The notes under the pieces: generated by a model
Databases searched by the model: none
Told to the model about the DNA's origin: nothing
The model's input: the letters and a program-made list of their open reading frames with translations, nothing else
Assembly (NCBI GenBank): GCA_965228955.1
Contig: OZ245848.1
Location: 5,642,001 to 5,706,000, forward strand
Direction: 5' to 3'
From: JANSWY01 sp965228955
GTDB taxonomy: Bacteria > Bacteroidota > Bacteroidia > Cytophagales > Cyclobacteriaceae
DNA: 64,000 bases
Translations under genes and position numbers: made by a program
Shown: positions 26,394 to 35,603 of the stretch, piece after piece
How positions within the stretch are numbered: the first letter of the stretch is position 1
Layout: every line of letters starts with the position of its first letter

Positions 26394-27671
26394 ATGTCTA
26401 GAATTCTATTAATCATCTTGGTAGCTGGTTTGTTTAACAATTCCCTTTGTTACAGCCAACTGGATGTCATTCATTACAACCTCAAAATCCAGCCAGATAT
26501 CAAGAACGGAGCTGTAAAAGGTGAAGTGATTATTGATTTTGAAGTCCCACAAGAACAAGACTCTGTAGTGTTTGCCTGTGGAGATCTGCAGATTGATGAA
26601 GTAAATGGGAAGATTATTTCCAGCTATTATACTGATGGAAATGCACTGAGTATTAAGCTCAAAAAGAAAAGAAAGTCTCCTTTCAGCATAAATATCTCGT
26701 ACCATGGTAAACCCAAAAACGGGATGAAGTTCAATTCAGAATTGAATCAGGTTTATACCATTTATTCCACTAATGAATGGATGGTTTGCAATGATACATT
26801 TAGTGACCGTGCAACCATTGAAATGGAAATTACGGTACCACAAGGACTAGATTGTGTAGGTAGTGGAGAGCTTCAGGAAATAATTGAATCATCCGATAAT
26901 CGAATTTTTAAATGGAAACAATCTTACGGTACACCATTCTATACTTACGGGTTAGTTATTGGTGATTTTAATGAGGCTATAGATCAGGTTGGTGATAAAG
27001 AACTCAAGTATTATTCTCCAGTTCTTACTTCTGAGGAACTCAAGAGATTATATCTGGAAACACCAAAGATGATCTCTTTCTTTGAAGAGAAAACTGGAAT
27101 TCAGTATCCTCAAAAAACCTATACACAAGTATTAATGGGCTCATATTATCAGGAGATGTCTGGGTTTGCTGTTTTTAATGAAAAATATGCCGAGTCAGTT
27201 TTCAATGATAGCTCAGAGATTCATCTAACCGGGCATGAGTTGGCACATCAGTGGTGGGGAAACATGATTACCTGCAAGAACCTCAAACACTTTTGGCTCA
27301 ATGAAGCCTTTGCAGTTTACATGGCCAGTGCATTTCATGAAGTACATTTTGGCCCTGAGAAATATGAAGCTGATATCGCGATTTACAAAAGCATCTATGA
27401 TGGCCTTGTGAAGAGAGGTCTGGACAGATCACTGATATTTGAAAAATGGAAACCCACGAGAGACAACCGGGGAATAGCCTATTACAAGGGAGCTTATGTG
27501 CTTCATTTGTTAAGACAAGAGCTTGGTGACGAAGCATTTTGGAAAGGAGTGAAGGAGTATAGTCAGAAATATTACGGGAAGTTTGTGGAGACTAAGGGTT
27601 TTCAGGAATCAATGCAGAAAGCAAGTGAAAAAGACCTTAGTGAGTTTTTTGAAAAGTGGGTTTATAATTAA
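26394..27671 (+). CDS. Short secreted M1-family metallopeptidase
   Basis: A 425-residue protein with a signal peptide (to about residue 21, CYSQ). It has an M1 N-terminal beta domain and a catalytic domain with the zinc motif HELAH (H281, E282, H285) and E304 in WLNEAF, plus a variant GAMEN-like exopeptidase segment (QEMSGFAVFNE, about 253-263) and Tyr in YYKGAYVLH as likely transition-state tyrosine. The usual C-terminal helical ERAP1-like domain is missing, so it is about half to two thirds the size of PepN. It should remove N-terminal residues from peptides outside the cytoplasm. A terminator hairpin overlaps its last codons. Confidence 0.88.
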   Translation: MSRILLIILVAGLFNNSLCYSQLDVIHYNLKIQPDIKNGAVKGEVIIDFEVPQEQDSVVFACGDLQIDEVNGKIISSYYTDGNALSIKLKKKRKSPFSINISYHGKPKNGMKFNSELNQVYTIYSTNEWMVCNDTFSDRATIEMEITVPQGLDCVGSGELQEIIESSDNRIFKWKQSYGTPFYTYGLVIGDFNEAIDQVGDKELKYYSPVLTSEELKRLYLETPKMISFFEEKTGIQYPQKTYTQVLMGSYYQEMSGFAVFNEKYAESVFNDSSEIHLTGHELAHQWWGNMITCKNLKHFWLNEAFAVYMASAFHEVHFGPEKYEADIAIYKSIYDGLVKRGLDRSLIFEKWKPTRDNRGIAYYKGAYVLHLLRQELGDEAFWKGVKEYSQKYYGKFVETKGFQESMQKASEKDLSEFFEKWVYN

Positions 27672-27681
27672 AACCCACTTT
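27653..27681. terminator. Terminator hairpin overlapping the M1 peptidase stop codon
   Basis: AAAGTGGGTTT (27653-27663) and AAACCCACTTT (27671-27681) form a perfect 11-bp stem with a 7-base loop that includes the TAA stop. It lies between convergent genes and also could stop minus-strand transcripts. Confidence 0.7.
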
Positions 27682-27701
27682 CGCCATAAACACCAGCAAC
27701 C

Positions 27702-28136
27702 TTACCCTTCATAAATATCAAATTCCGCTGACACCCTCTTCATCAATTCAGCATCTGCAAAATCGTCATCAGACATTTGAGAAAGTCTTTCCAGATACAG
27801 ATCAAACTGGCCATTCTTGAATATGGTGAGCATTTTACCACCATCAGTGCACCTGGCGGCATGCCAGACGTTTGGTGGAACTGTGATGGTATCGCCCGCT
27901 TTTGCTACAACAGTTTCATCATCAAATATCAATTCTACTTCCCCGTCCAGTATGTAAAACACTTCTGTCATGATTTTATGATGATGTCTGGCCAGATAAA
28001 ACCCTGGTTTTAAGGTATCCTCCACAAAGCTCAACTCACCATTGGTATGTCTTGAGGAGAGTTTTATAAAACAATGATCCTGAGAGTAATTGTAATTATC
28101 ACCCTCACCATTTCTAATTATTTCTTTTGCGTTCAT
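27702..28136 (-). CDS. Cupin-domain protein
   Basis: A 144-residue single-domain cupin. Motif 1 is present as RHHHKIMTEVFYILDGEVEL (two His, one Glu) and motif 2 as PPNVWHAARC with the third His, so a metal site is complete. It lacks a signal peptide. Such small cupins are often sugar isomerases, dioxygenases or ligand sensors; none can be chosen here. It lies 9 bases after the double-NTF2 gene on the minus strand and forms an operon with it and perhaps with the AraC gene upstream. Confidence 0.85.
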   Translation of the reverse strand: MNAKEIIRNGEGDNYNYSQDHCFIKLSSRHTNGELSFVEDTLKPGFYLARHHHKIMTEVFYILDGEVELIFDDETVVAKAGDTITVPPNVWHAARCTDGGKMLTIFKNGQFDLYLERLSQMSDDDFADAELMKRVSAEFDIYEG

Positions 28137-28145
28137 CTTAATTAC

Positions 28146-29036
28146 TTATTTACCGTGAAAAGCCTTTGAAACTGCATAACTATCCTCAAACCAATTCCAC
28201 AAAATGATTTTACCGTCCTTTACCTTCACCCTCAGTGCATAAGTAAACTCACTTGTCTGCTCGTTTGTGCTGGTCAACTCACCAATCATTCTTCCGAAAA
28301 ATGCTGCAGTATCATCACTTGATAATGCATCATTTGGTTCCCACTTGATAGTTTTGAAATTAGCTCCGAATGCAGGCATAAACTTTTCTAAGATCACCTT
28401 TTTTCCTTCCCACGGACCAATCCATGGCATTGCTTTATCTCCTTCATTGTACCAAACCATATCGTCATGCATCAGACTCACAAGTTTTTCCATATCACCT
28501 TTGCCCATTGCCTCGATGAAAGCCATTGCAGTATTCATGGTCTCCTGAGAAATATCCTTTGGTTTTGGTAATGCAAGCTGGCCAATAGCAGTCATCCAAT
28601 CCTCCACATGGTAAGTCTGCTGAATTTTGCCATCCTTCACCGTATGTATATCAATGGTCATGATTTTAAATGATTTTGAACCATCTGTTGGAGTTCCCAT
28701 GAAATCTCCCTTTGGAGTGCCTGTAGCAATGCTTCTTACGACATATCGCTCCTTGGTATTGATAATTTCCTGAATCTCCCATTTCAGATCGGGAACCAGG
28801 TTCCAAAAGAAACCAAGTTGGCCAACAAGCTGCTCCTTTGTTTTGCTTCCTGCTGAACCATTTGAGACATAACCTGATGCCAGGATTTCATCAAAAACCT
28901 TAGCTGGTGTAGTTTCATTGTTTACAGTGAGTGCTTTCTCATAAAACGCTCGCACCGCTTGCTCATCAGCTTTTCCTTTTGCATTACCAACTGTTGTTAG
29001 GGTCAGCAATGTAATTGCAATTAGTGTTGCCTTCAT
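28146..29036 (-). CDS. Secreted protein with two SnoaL/NTF2-like domains
   Basis: A 296-residue protein with a signal peptide ending VGNAK. Domain 1 (about 25-150) has the SnoaL pattern FDEILASGYV...KTKEQLVGQL and ends HTVKDGKIQQTYHVEDW; domain 2 (about 165-290) is a nuclear-transport-factor-2-like domain with MHDDMVWYNEGD and VKVKDGKIILWNWFED. It is likely a periplasmic small-molecule binding or isomerase-like protein. It follows AraC copy B in the same direction, repeating the AraC plus double-NTF2 arrangement at 8397-10211, and is followed by the cupin gene. Confidence 0.85.
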   Translation of the reverse strand: MKATLIAITLLTLTTVGNAKGKADEQAVRAFYEKALTVNNETTPAKVFDEILASGYVSNGSAGSKTKEQLVGQLGFFWNLVPDLKWEIQEIINTKERYVVRSIATGTPKGDFMGTPTDGSKSFKIMTIDIHTVKDGKIQQTYHVEDWMTAIGQLALPKPKDISQETMNTAMAFIEAMGKGDMEKLVSLMHDDMVWYNEGDKAMPWIGPWEGKKVILEKFMPAFGANFKTIKWEPNDALSSDDTAAFFGRMIGELTSTNEQTSEFTYALRVKVKDGKIILWNWFEDSYAVSKAFHGK

Positions 29037-29154
29037 TTTTTTAATAATTTGGATTTAGATTATTGCAAAAATGGGAACTTAATAGATCAATAATTTATAT
29101 AAATAGGCGTTTTAATGGTAATAATCAGAAAATTCAACATTATGAACCTTTTGG

Positions 29155-30030
29155 TTACATAATGGGATGCCTAAATGATTTTGGAGTTTGGTTTGTGTGT
29201 TGATTAAAGAATTTTGAAAAATAGGACACTTCTGAAAAACCTGTTTGAAAGGCAATTTGCGCGATGGTTAATTCAGAGTTTAATAGTAGTCTTTTGATGT
29301 GAGATAATAATATATCATTGATAACATGCTTCGCTGATTTTTGAACGACACTATTTGTAATGTTATTCAAAGTTCTGGAAGTAATATTTAACTGATCTGC
29401 ATAACTGGCTACATCGTGATGCTGGTGAAATTGTTGTTCCACCAACTTTTGAAATTTTAGAAATTGGGTGAGGTATTTATTTTCTGTAAAGACAGTATTT
29501 GCCTGGGATTTAATTCGCAGTATCTGAGTGAATATTATCTGTAGGATATTCCTAATGACTTCTGGAGAAAAATTGTCCTGGATTTGCTGAAATTCAGCTT
29601 TTATAGCATTTATGTAACCCTTTAGTTGAGTAAAATTTTCGTCATTTAGATCAAGTTTGGGTGACGCGAGTAATTCATTGAAAAGTTGAAATACACGTGA
29701 AGCATTTTTTTCACTCATGTATTGCACAATGAAGTCTTCAGTAAAAACAAGGATATATCCTTCTGCTTCACATTGGTAAAATTTGTGAATATTATCTCTG
29801 CCAATTGTGAATAAAGTTCCCTTCCCAAATGAATAATCCTGAAAGTTGATACAGTGTTTGCCAGTACCATCAATGATAAAAATGATCGCAAAAAAAGACA
29901 GCTTATGATTTTCAAATTGGTTGTGATCGGAGGGTTGAAGAGCCATCAAATCCGAGTATTTGACTAAATCAAAAAAGGATTTAGTGCCTTGTTTTTGTTG
30001 GAACCGGATCTTTTTTACTGGGGATTGCAC
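29155..30030 (-). CDS. AraC-family transcriptional regulator (copy B)
   Basis: A 291-residue regulator starting with GTG. The cupin-like sensor half (FGKGTLFTIGRDNIHKF) and the AraC DNA-binding half (TIAQIAFQTGFSEVSYFSKFFNQHTNQTPKSFR) align along their full length with copy A at 8397-9272, including YADQLNITSRTLNNIT. Copy B lies 118 bases before the double NTF2 gene, which is the likely target along with the cupin. The duplication suggests two related sensing modules with different ligands. Confidence 0.88.
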   Translation of the reverse strand: MQSPVKKIRFQQKQGTKSFFDLVKYSDLMALQPSDHNQFENHKLSFFAIIFIIDGTGKHCINFQDYSFGKGTLFTIGRDNIHKFYQCEAEGYILVFTEDFIVQYMSEKNASRVFQLFNELLASPKLDLNDENFTQLKGYINAIKAEFQQIQDNFSPEVIRNILQIIFTQILRIKSQANTVFTENKYLTQFLKFQKLVEQQFHQHHDVASYADQLNITSRTLNNITNSVVQKSAKHVINDILLSHIKRLLLNSELTIAQIAFQTGFSEVSYFSKFFNQHTNQTPKSFRHPIM

Positions 30031-30055
30031 TGGGCTTTTGTTTGTTTACTGTTAT

Positions 30056-31513
30056 TTAGCGAATTATATTTAACACACCTCTTAACTCTATGTTGCATTC
30101 ACCATTTGCTTGCCAAAAATAAACTCCAGACGGCAAATTATCTCCTTCCCAGTTATTCTGGTAATTCGAAGACTCGTAAACCATTTCTCCCGTACGTTGA
30201 AAAACTTTAATTGAAGAACCCAATAACCTCTCATCAAGTGTAAAAGTTTCATTGAAATCGTCTCCATTTGGAGTGAACACATTAGGAATCTCAAGGTTAT
30301 CAAAGTTTGGAAAAAATAGTTCTATAGAATCCACTGTTGAACCACAGTGATTAGACACTTCAACCCAATATGTACCGGATTCCGAAACTTCGAAAGTTGG
30401 ATTATCTGAGCCATCCTGCCACATATAGGTTGTGAAGTTTGTAAAATCCGGTTGCAAAATTAACGTGGACGTATCACAAACTGTCCTGCTGGGCCCTAAA
30501 TCTATGCTCGGAGCATATGAGTCCACAGTCACTGTGTCTGTTGCAACACCACAATCATTTGATACCATTACCCAATATTCGCCATTCTCGGTGACATGTA
30601 ATGAGGAGTTTGTTGATCCATCACTCCACAAATAATCTCCGTTCGAGTTAGATGCATCCAGAGTTAACCCCGACTGACAATCAAATTGATCATCTCCTAT
30701 ATCTACAATCGGGGCAATACATTCATCAATTAAGCAAGACCTTTCTTCCTCATTAAGGGCCCTTGTATAAATTCTAACGTTATCTATCACTCCGTGGAAA
30801 AAAGTAGTTCCAGGTATATCATTTCCTAACTTATCTATTGAACCGAATACTAGAGGGATATTTGTATTGACATTTACTGTGCCTGAAAAATCTGAAGTAG
30901 CAACAAGATTATTGTCCACATATAATGAAATTTGGTTTTCTTCCTTTATTCCCATTAGGTTGTACCAAGCATTTTCTTCGTATCCACTATGATTTACATT
31001 GTAAAGGTTATCCGATTGGTCCCCGACAAAGAAGTAAAAATAATTCTCACCATCCAGTTTCCTTGCGTCTAAAGCGTATCCAGCTCTTCTGGGAGATCCA
31101 AAAATGGTAACACCTTTATTTACAATCCAGCCACCTCTACTATTCGTGCCTGGAATTAAATCTTTAAACTCATGTACATTCACCCAACATGAGATAGTAA
31201 AATCTGAGTCGCCTAGATCAAAATGGTCACCAACATGAATATAATCATCAGTTCCATCAAAGTAATAAGCGGAATTGGAAATGTCCTCATGATCAGATGT
31301 AATGGTGGCGCCATATATAGCTCCGTTGTTACCTGTACCTAAATCTTCATCTGCATTATTTTCGAAAGGATAAAATGCTATTAGTTCCTCATTTACATCA
31401 AAACCAGTACAATCATTCTGACCATTGACATCATTATAGAATAAAAGAAGAATTAAAGCAATAGAGGTGGGCATCAACCCAAGTCGACAAAAGGTTTTTA
31501 ACTGATAGTTCAT
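30056..31513 (-). CDS. LamG-domain protein with type B T9SS (gliding-motility-associated) C-terminal domain
   Basis: ATG 31513 is chosen because it starts the signal peptide (ending DVNGQ). The protein has a LamG/concanavalin-like domain (about 40-265, with YYFDGTDDYIHVG and DFTISCWV), two PKD- or Ig-like repeats with the DLG...LDAS/LQPDF...Y-x-W-x-D-G-S pattern, and a C-terminal type B domain (IPNVFTPNGDDFNETF, then IKVFQRTGEMVYES, LPSGVYFW). Type B domains direct export by T9SS and attachment to SprF-like partners in gliding bacteria. It is probably a large surface adhesin or carbohydrate-binding protein. Confidence 0.85.
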   Translation of the reverse strand: MNYQLKTFCRLGLMPTSIALILLLFYNDVNGQNDCTGFDVNEELIAFYPFENNADEDLGTGNNGAIYGATITSDHEDISNSAYYFDGTDDYIHVGDHFDLGDSDFTISCWVNVHEFKDLIPGTNSRGGWIVNKGVTIFGSPRRAGYALDARKLDGENYFYFFVGDQSDNLYNVNHSGYEENAWYNLMGIKEENQISLYVDNNLVATSDFSGTVNVNTNIPLVFGSIDKLGNDIPGTTFFHGVIDNVRIYTRALNEEERSCLIDECIAPIVDIGDDQFDCQSGLTLDASNSNGDYLWSDGSTNSSLHVTENGEYWVMVSNDCGVATDTVTVDSYAPSIDLGPSRTVCDTSTLILQPDFTNFTTYMWQDGSDNPTFEVSESGTYWVEVSNHCGSTVDSIELFFPNFDNLEIPNVFTPNGDDFNETFTLDERLLGSSIKVFQRTGEMVYESSNYQNNWEGDNLPSGVYFWQANGECNIELRGVLNIIR

Positions 31514-31610
31514 GTTTACAAACAAAAATCATTGATTTTCTATTGCAAAGATACTGTACTTCTCGAATTTATGAGTTCACAAAGAAGTAACCAAAATAGA
31601 ATTGGCAATA

Positions 31611-31961
31611 TCAGTTTCTACAAATCTCCAATGCCATATTCAAAACTTCCAAAATAGGTTCCACAGGTATATCCTCATTTGCATTTACCCGTATGATCTT
31701 CATTTTTGTTCTATTGCCTTCTTCAAGCATTGGGTGATCAATGAGTTTTCCATGTACTACCAAAATATATGGTTCTTTGGTTTTCTTATCCACCCACAGG
31801 TAGCAAAACATCTTTTTCTTATAACAGAAGCAGGGCATACCCCACTTCTGCGTTTCTGTCATATTGGAATCCAGCTCGAGAATGATACTACGAAGTGCCA
31901 ATAAACAACCTCTGTTTGGCTCATCTTTTTCTTCGTAAAATTTTTCTACTTCTCTAATCAT
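31611..31961 (-). CDS. DUF1801 domain protein
   Basis: A 116-residue protein with the DUF1801 (YdhG-like) pattern: a helix RGCLLALRSIILELD, then KWGMPCFCYKKKMFCYLWV and a C-terminal helix. The family is small and cytosolic, of uncertain function, related to YdeI and frataxin-fold proteins. It is the last gene of the minus-strand cluster, 6 bases after the GyrI-like gene, and probably cotranscribed with the WYL regulator. Confidence 0.85.
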   Translation of the reverse strand: MIREVEKFYEEKDEPNRGCLLALRSIILELDSNMTETQKWGMPCFCYKKKMFCYLWVDKKTKEPYILVVHGKLIDHPMLEEGNRTKMKIIRVNANEDIPVEPILEVLNMALEICRN

Positions 31962-31967
31962 CAGATT

Positions 31968-32426
31968 CTAATTGATCGATATTAAAAAGTCAATTTCTGC
32001 GTCACTTGGGTTCTGGGCCTTTTCGCCAAAGACTTCAAAATCCACTGTATACCTTCTGTCCAGATCCATGTTCCAGATTTGATTCCATTTATCAACAATC
32101 AACCCTTTCATTAAATCTCCGCGAGCTGACATTTTTGTGTAATCACCTCCTTCAAATGATTTGCCTACCATGCCTTCCGGGACATCATCCAGGTTGGTGA
32201 CTTTGCACCCTAAAATTGTGGTGTATGGTTTGGTGTAATCACTTTCATACTCGGTGTAGAGACAATAAACGGTATCATCCACCTTATTTGGAATCACCGA
32301 TTTGATGTCCTCAGCCAGGAATTTTCCCCACAAATTGCCAATATCTGTAGCAGCTTGTGCATTTTCATTTGTAGTTCTGATAGCAAGACCAATCACATAG
32401 AATGGTTCAATTTTTACTTTTTGCAT
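31968..32426 (-). CDS. GyrI-like / AraC-effector-binding domain protein
   Basis: A 152-residue stand-alone effector-binding domain. It has the GyrI-like pattern VIGLAIRTTN...LWGKFLAEDI...YCLYTEYESDY followed by the ends TVDFEVFG, as found in small-molecule binding proteins of the SHS2 fold. It is without a DNA-binding part. The WYL regulator gene lies 17 bases upstream in the same direction, so it may be a ligand-binding partner or drug-sequestering protein under that regulator. Confidence 0.85.
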   Translation of the reverse strand: MQKVKIEPFYVIGLAIRTTNENAQAATDIGNLWGKFLAEDIKSVIPNKVDDTVYCLYTEYESDYTKPYTTILGCKVTNLDDVPEGMVGKSFEGGDYTKMSARGDLMKGLIVDKWNQIWNMDLDRRYTVDFEVFGEKAQNPSDAEIDFLISIN

Positions 32427-32443
32427 AATGTTTAAGATTTGAT

Positions 32444-33187
32444 TTATGCTAAAGTATTTTGGTCTTGTGTCAAGGGTATGTCAGGGGTAGTTCTACTTTT
32501 TCGACATTCTTCAAAATATTGTTGAAGTGTCATGGGATGAGGCTCAAATTGCTCTTCTTTGATGTCAATCTTTCTCATGCAATCTAGGCGGAAAGAACGG
32601 AATGCATTTTTGAGCCTGCAATGAGCAACAAGTATCCAATTTCCCTGAGTGCTGAAAAGTGCAAATGGCTCAACTTCCCGTCTGCTGGGCTGATGTTCCA
32701 GAGAGAGATAATCTAGTTCTACTACTTTATAGGTCGTTAATGCAGATTGAAGCTGTATCAGGAAATTACTGGTTTGCTCATTATCAGGGTTATTCCTAAT
32801 CTGAATTCGGTCCCCCAATATTTCGGTTTTCTCTTTCTGTGAGTAGCGTAAAACTGCTTTCACTTTCATCAGAGCACTTTTATACTCATCAATCAGTGAT
32901 TTGTCTTTGTCTCTGGCGATGATATGTTCTGCCGTAATTAAAGCGTTAGCTTCAGATTCAGTAAACGAAACAGGAGCCAGCCGGTATCCCTCCACCAAAG
33001 AATATCCTTTTCCATCAACCATTCTTACTGGAACGCCAGAATTTTCAATGGTTCTGATATCACGATAAACCGTACGAATGCTCACTCCGTGCTTGTCGGC
33101 AATTTCTCTTGCCGTAATCATCCGCTTAGATTGAAGCTGATTGATTATTGCGGTAAGTCGTGCTATTCTTGGTTTTTCGGATTCCAT
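32444..33187 (-). CDS. YafY-like transcriptional regulator (DeoR-type HTH plus WYL domain)
   Basis: A 247-residue regulator: a helix-turn-helix at residues 8-60 (ARLTAIINQLQSKRMITARE, then VSIRTVYRDIRTIENSGVPV) and a WYL ligand-binding domain at about 135-215 (WILVAHCRLKNAFRSFRLDCM). WYL regulators sense nucleic acids or nucleotides and many control stress and defence loci, but others regulate ordinary metabolism. Genes for a GyrI-like protein and DUF1801 protein follow at 17 and 6 bases; both are known frequent companions of YafY regulators. Confidence 0.88.
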   Translation of the reverse strand: MESEKPRIARLTAIINQLQSKRMITAREIADKHGVSIRTVYRDIRTIENSGVPVRMVDGKGYSLVEGYRLAPVSFTESEANALITAEHIIARDKDKSLIDEYKSALMKVKAVLRYSQKEKTEILGDRIQIRNNPDNEQTSNFLIQLQSALTTYKVVELDYLSLEHQPSRREVEPFALFSTQGNWILVAHCRLKNAFRSFRLDCMRKIDIKEEQFEPHPMTLQQYFEECRKSRTTPDIPLTQDQNTLA

Positions 33188-33206
33188 TTCATTAAAAATA
33201 ATGAAT

Positions 33207-33617
33207 CTATGCTGAAACTAGCTTTTTAGCAGTTTTCAACTCTATGCTTGCCAGGAGAGTTACAATTAAGATTTCACCAATTAGATAAAGCCAGCCAGGT
33301 ATCAACAATTTATCGATATGACTAAATGCTAAACCGAGAGATAAAAGGCAGTAGGCAATATTCGCAAATGCAATAAGCCTTATGAACATCTGGTTTTTAA
33401 AAAGTCCTATGTACCCCAGTAAATCATAAAAAGCAAAAAAGCATGGGATCGCTGCTAGTAGATACAATACATTAATTGGTATCCCAAAAAAGCTTTCAAA
33501 TCTTGTCAGCACTAAACCCAATAAAATCGCAGAGACAGCAGCTCCAATACCATCTACCAAAAACAAGTGTTTTGGAGATTGTATAAACCGATCAACCAAC
33601 TTGTCTTGAAAGCTCAT
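33207..33617 (-). CDS. Four-span membrane protein
   Basis: A 136-residue hydrophobic protein with four membrane segments (about 20-40, 46-64, 77-97 and 103-125). Its ATG overlaps the TAA of the preceding gene by one base. I do not recognise a family name with certainty, although it resembles small unknown integral membrane proteins of Cytophagales. It sits 19 bases before the WYL regulator. Confidence 0.65.
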   Translation of the reverse strand: MSFQDKLVDRFIQSPKHLFLVDGIGAAVSAILLGLVLTRFESFFGIPINVLYLLAAIPCFFAFYDLLGYIGLFKNQMFIRLIAFANIAYCLLSLGLAFSHIDKLLIPGWLYLIGEILIVTLLASIELKTAKKLVSA

Positions 33618-34126
33618 TACCTATCATATAGTTGCGGCTTCTCTCCACCAACATACCAGATCTTTTTATAATCGAAAGCACTTCTTAACTTCAGGGTGAA
33701 TGACTCATTTGCATAATTAAAGCTGATGGTAAGATCCTTCACTTTCACAGGCTTTTTCTGATTAGGTGGGTTGATCTCTCGATTCTCAACCATCGTTTTT
33801 TCAAATGTTACTTCATTCCAATTAATACCGAAATCTTCTACACCCTTTTCTTTCATCTCTTCAATTTGTTGGATAAACTTCTCAACCCTTCCAGGATACT
33901 TCTCATTGAATTCATCAATTTCAGATTGATTCTTGCTCATCCCCATTTTTTTGGAAAAGGCCAACAATGTTTCTAAATCAGGAATTAATGCATTGAGTTT
34001 ATTTGAATCATTTTCTCTCACAGCTGTAAGAAATAGCTCACCTAATTCTTCCGGAGATTTTTGTGCCTGAGCCGCCGTAAAAACTCCCATTGCACATACT
34101 ATGACTAATCCTTTAAATAATTTCAT
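33617..34126 (-). CDS. Small secreted protein, NTF2/DUF4878-like
   Basis: ATG at 34126 begins a signal peptide ending AQAQ. The mature 150 residues start with SPEELGELFLTAVRENDSNKLNALIPD and end with a strand-rich part (TLKLRSAFDYKKIWYVGGEKP), a layout like small NTF2 or DUF4878 lipoprotein-like domains. No definite family. It overlaps the next gene by one base and starts 11 bases after the preceding gene, so translation is probably coupled. Confidence 0.62.
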   Translation of the reverse strand: MKLFKGLVIVCAMGVFTAAQAQKSPEELGELFLTAVRENDSNKLNALIPDLETLLAFSKKMGMSKNQSEIDEFNEKYPGRVEKFIQQIEEMKEKGVEDFGINWNEVTFEKTMVENREINPPNQKKPVKVKDLTISFNYANESFTLKLRSAFDYKKIWYVGGEKPQLYDR

Positions 34127-34137
34127 AAGCTTTCCAT

Positions 34138-34743
34138 TTAATAACAATGACTGTTGTAAAAATTCACAATCGCGACAATATCCCCCCTTCTAAACTCCTT
34201 TTCCTTTATCATTCCAGCAAGTTCAGGGCAGTCCTCAAAATACGGAACCATATGTTTGCGGAACATTAGTCCAGCTGGTTGTTTTAGTGGTTCGTCAAAC
34301 TTTTGTAATACATCCTGCGCTACAATAGTAGTTACGGGTGCAGAATTTGGTCCTCCCCCAGAACTCTGGGTGTAGAAATATGTGAATAATTTCATGGGCC
34401 CGTCTATTTCCAAAATAAGAAATATGTGTGTAGTATTCACCAACAAGTTTCCTATACCCAGATTATTTGGTCTTGACAACATGGTATAAGTGTTCCTACC
34501 GATTGTGAATTCTATTCCTTCCGCTTCATGAGCCTTAAGCGTATATTTTGTTCCTTTTTCTCCCCAATATTTTATTCTGTATTGCATCTTGATGAATTCC
34601 GGGTTAGCCCCAAAGAGACTCATCGGAACATTCATCAATACATCCACAGTATCGTTTTTATAGAATATTCTGCCTTCAATTCTTTTGGCAAATGACGCGC
34701 CGGAAATCAAAAGAATAATGAATACAAGCAGTGTATTTTTCAT
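34138..34743 (-). CDS. Secreted protein of unknown function
   Basis: A 201-residue protein with a signal peptide ending ASFA. It is followed by a beta-rich stretch (GRIFYKNDTVDVLMNVPM...FEFTIGRNTYTM-like strands), common in Bacteroidota periplasmic proteins of unknown role. A C-terminal region has cysteines C178 and C200 region (FEDCPELAG, NSHCY) that could form a disulphide. The start codon overlaps the stop of the upstream gene (ATGA). Confidence 0.62.
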   Translation of the reverse strand: MKNTLLVFIILLISGASFAKRIEGRIFYKNDTVDVLMNVPMSLFGANPEFIKMQYRIKYWGEKGTKYTLKAHEAEGIEFTIGRNTYTMLSRPNNLGIGNLLVNTTHIFLILEIDGPMKLFTYFYTQSSGGGPNSAPVTTIVAQDVLQKFDEPLKQPAGLMFRKHMVPYFEDCPELAGMIKEKEFRRGDIVAIVNFYNSHCY

Positions 34744-35531
34744 TTGTTTGATTCTTTAGATTTTTCCCATTCCTGGTAAATACTTCTAATCTCTTCTTCT
34801 GTGAAATTTGGAAACATCCGCATTCCCAGCTGAACAGCACTTTCCTCAGTTTCAAAATACTGAGCATTGTCAAATAGAATCTTTCGCTCCACTTCTTTTG
34901 TCTTTTCAGCTCCTAGAAGAGAATTAATTAATTGCAAAGCATCCTGTGATGCCACAGAAATTCTCCCTGATATCTGCCCACGGTCTCTTATGGATGTGAT
35001 GAACCTGGTAAAATTATCCTTATTGCGAGCATCCATTATTATATATTGTTCCGAAGTTTTCTTCAAACCTTCTGGGATGGTTTCGTATCTCCTGGAAGTT
35101 TCCGTCAGTAGCCTCTCAACATGTTCCACTTTTTTGATCTCAACGAACAATGATTGCAGTGCATTGTATAATTCAAAATCTACCAGCTCTGAATTTTGCA
35201 GATTCAGGGCGTATTGAATTGTTTGATAATCATATTGAGGTTCTATAAATCTGTAGTCGGAAAAATCTGTATATGAGCTATTTGCTCTAGTAGCTTCAAA
35301 TTCTCTTACGTCAGCTCTCATCCCCATTGAAGTTTCAAACATGCGGTATCGAAAGTATTCCAATTCTATTTTTAGTGCCGTCAATACTCGTTCCTGATCG
35401 TTCTTGTTTTTTTGCGCTTGCGAATAACTTTGAATTAGAAATGCTGAATACACCCCAATAATCACAATCACCAGATCTATTAGTACCCAGGCAAATTTGT
35501 TTTTGGAAGAAAATAGTTTTCGTAAGAACAT
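34740..35531 (-). CDS. Membrane-anchored helical protein (DUF6090-like)
   Basis: A 263-residue protein with one N-terminal membrane segment (WVLIDLVIVIIGVYSAFLIQ, about residues 15-34) and a long helical domain outside. The VIIGVxxAFLIQ motif resembles the conserved N-terminal helix of DUF6090 proteins, widespread in Bacteroidota, though the basic charged lead is shorter. The C-terminal half has a helical repeat with SLFVEIKKVEHVERLL. Its stop overlaps the start of the following gene. Function unknown. Confidence 0.65.
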   Translation of the reverse strand: MFLRKLFSSKNKFAWVLIDLVIVIIGVYSAFLIQSYSQAQKNKNDQERVLTALKIELEYFRYRMFETSMGMRADVREFEATRANSSYTDFSDYRFIEPQYDYQTIQYALNLQNSELVDFELYNALQSLFVEIKKVEHVERLLTETSRRYETIPEGLKKTSEQYIIMDARNKDNFTRFITSIRDRGQISGRISVASQDALQLINSLLGAEKTKEVERKILFDNAQYFETEESAVQLGMRMFPNFTEEEIRSIYQEWEKSKESNK

Positions 35532-35603
35532 ATGTTAAGATAGTTAATACAATTCATTCATTGAATATGCTTGCTGGTGAATAACAGACTAAACTCTACC
35601 AGA

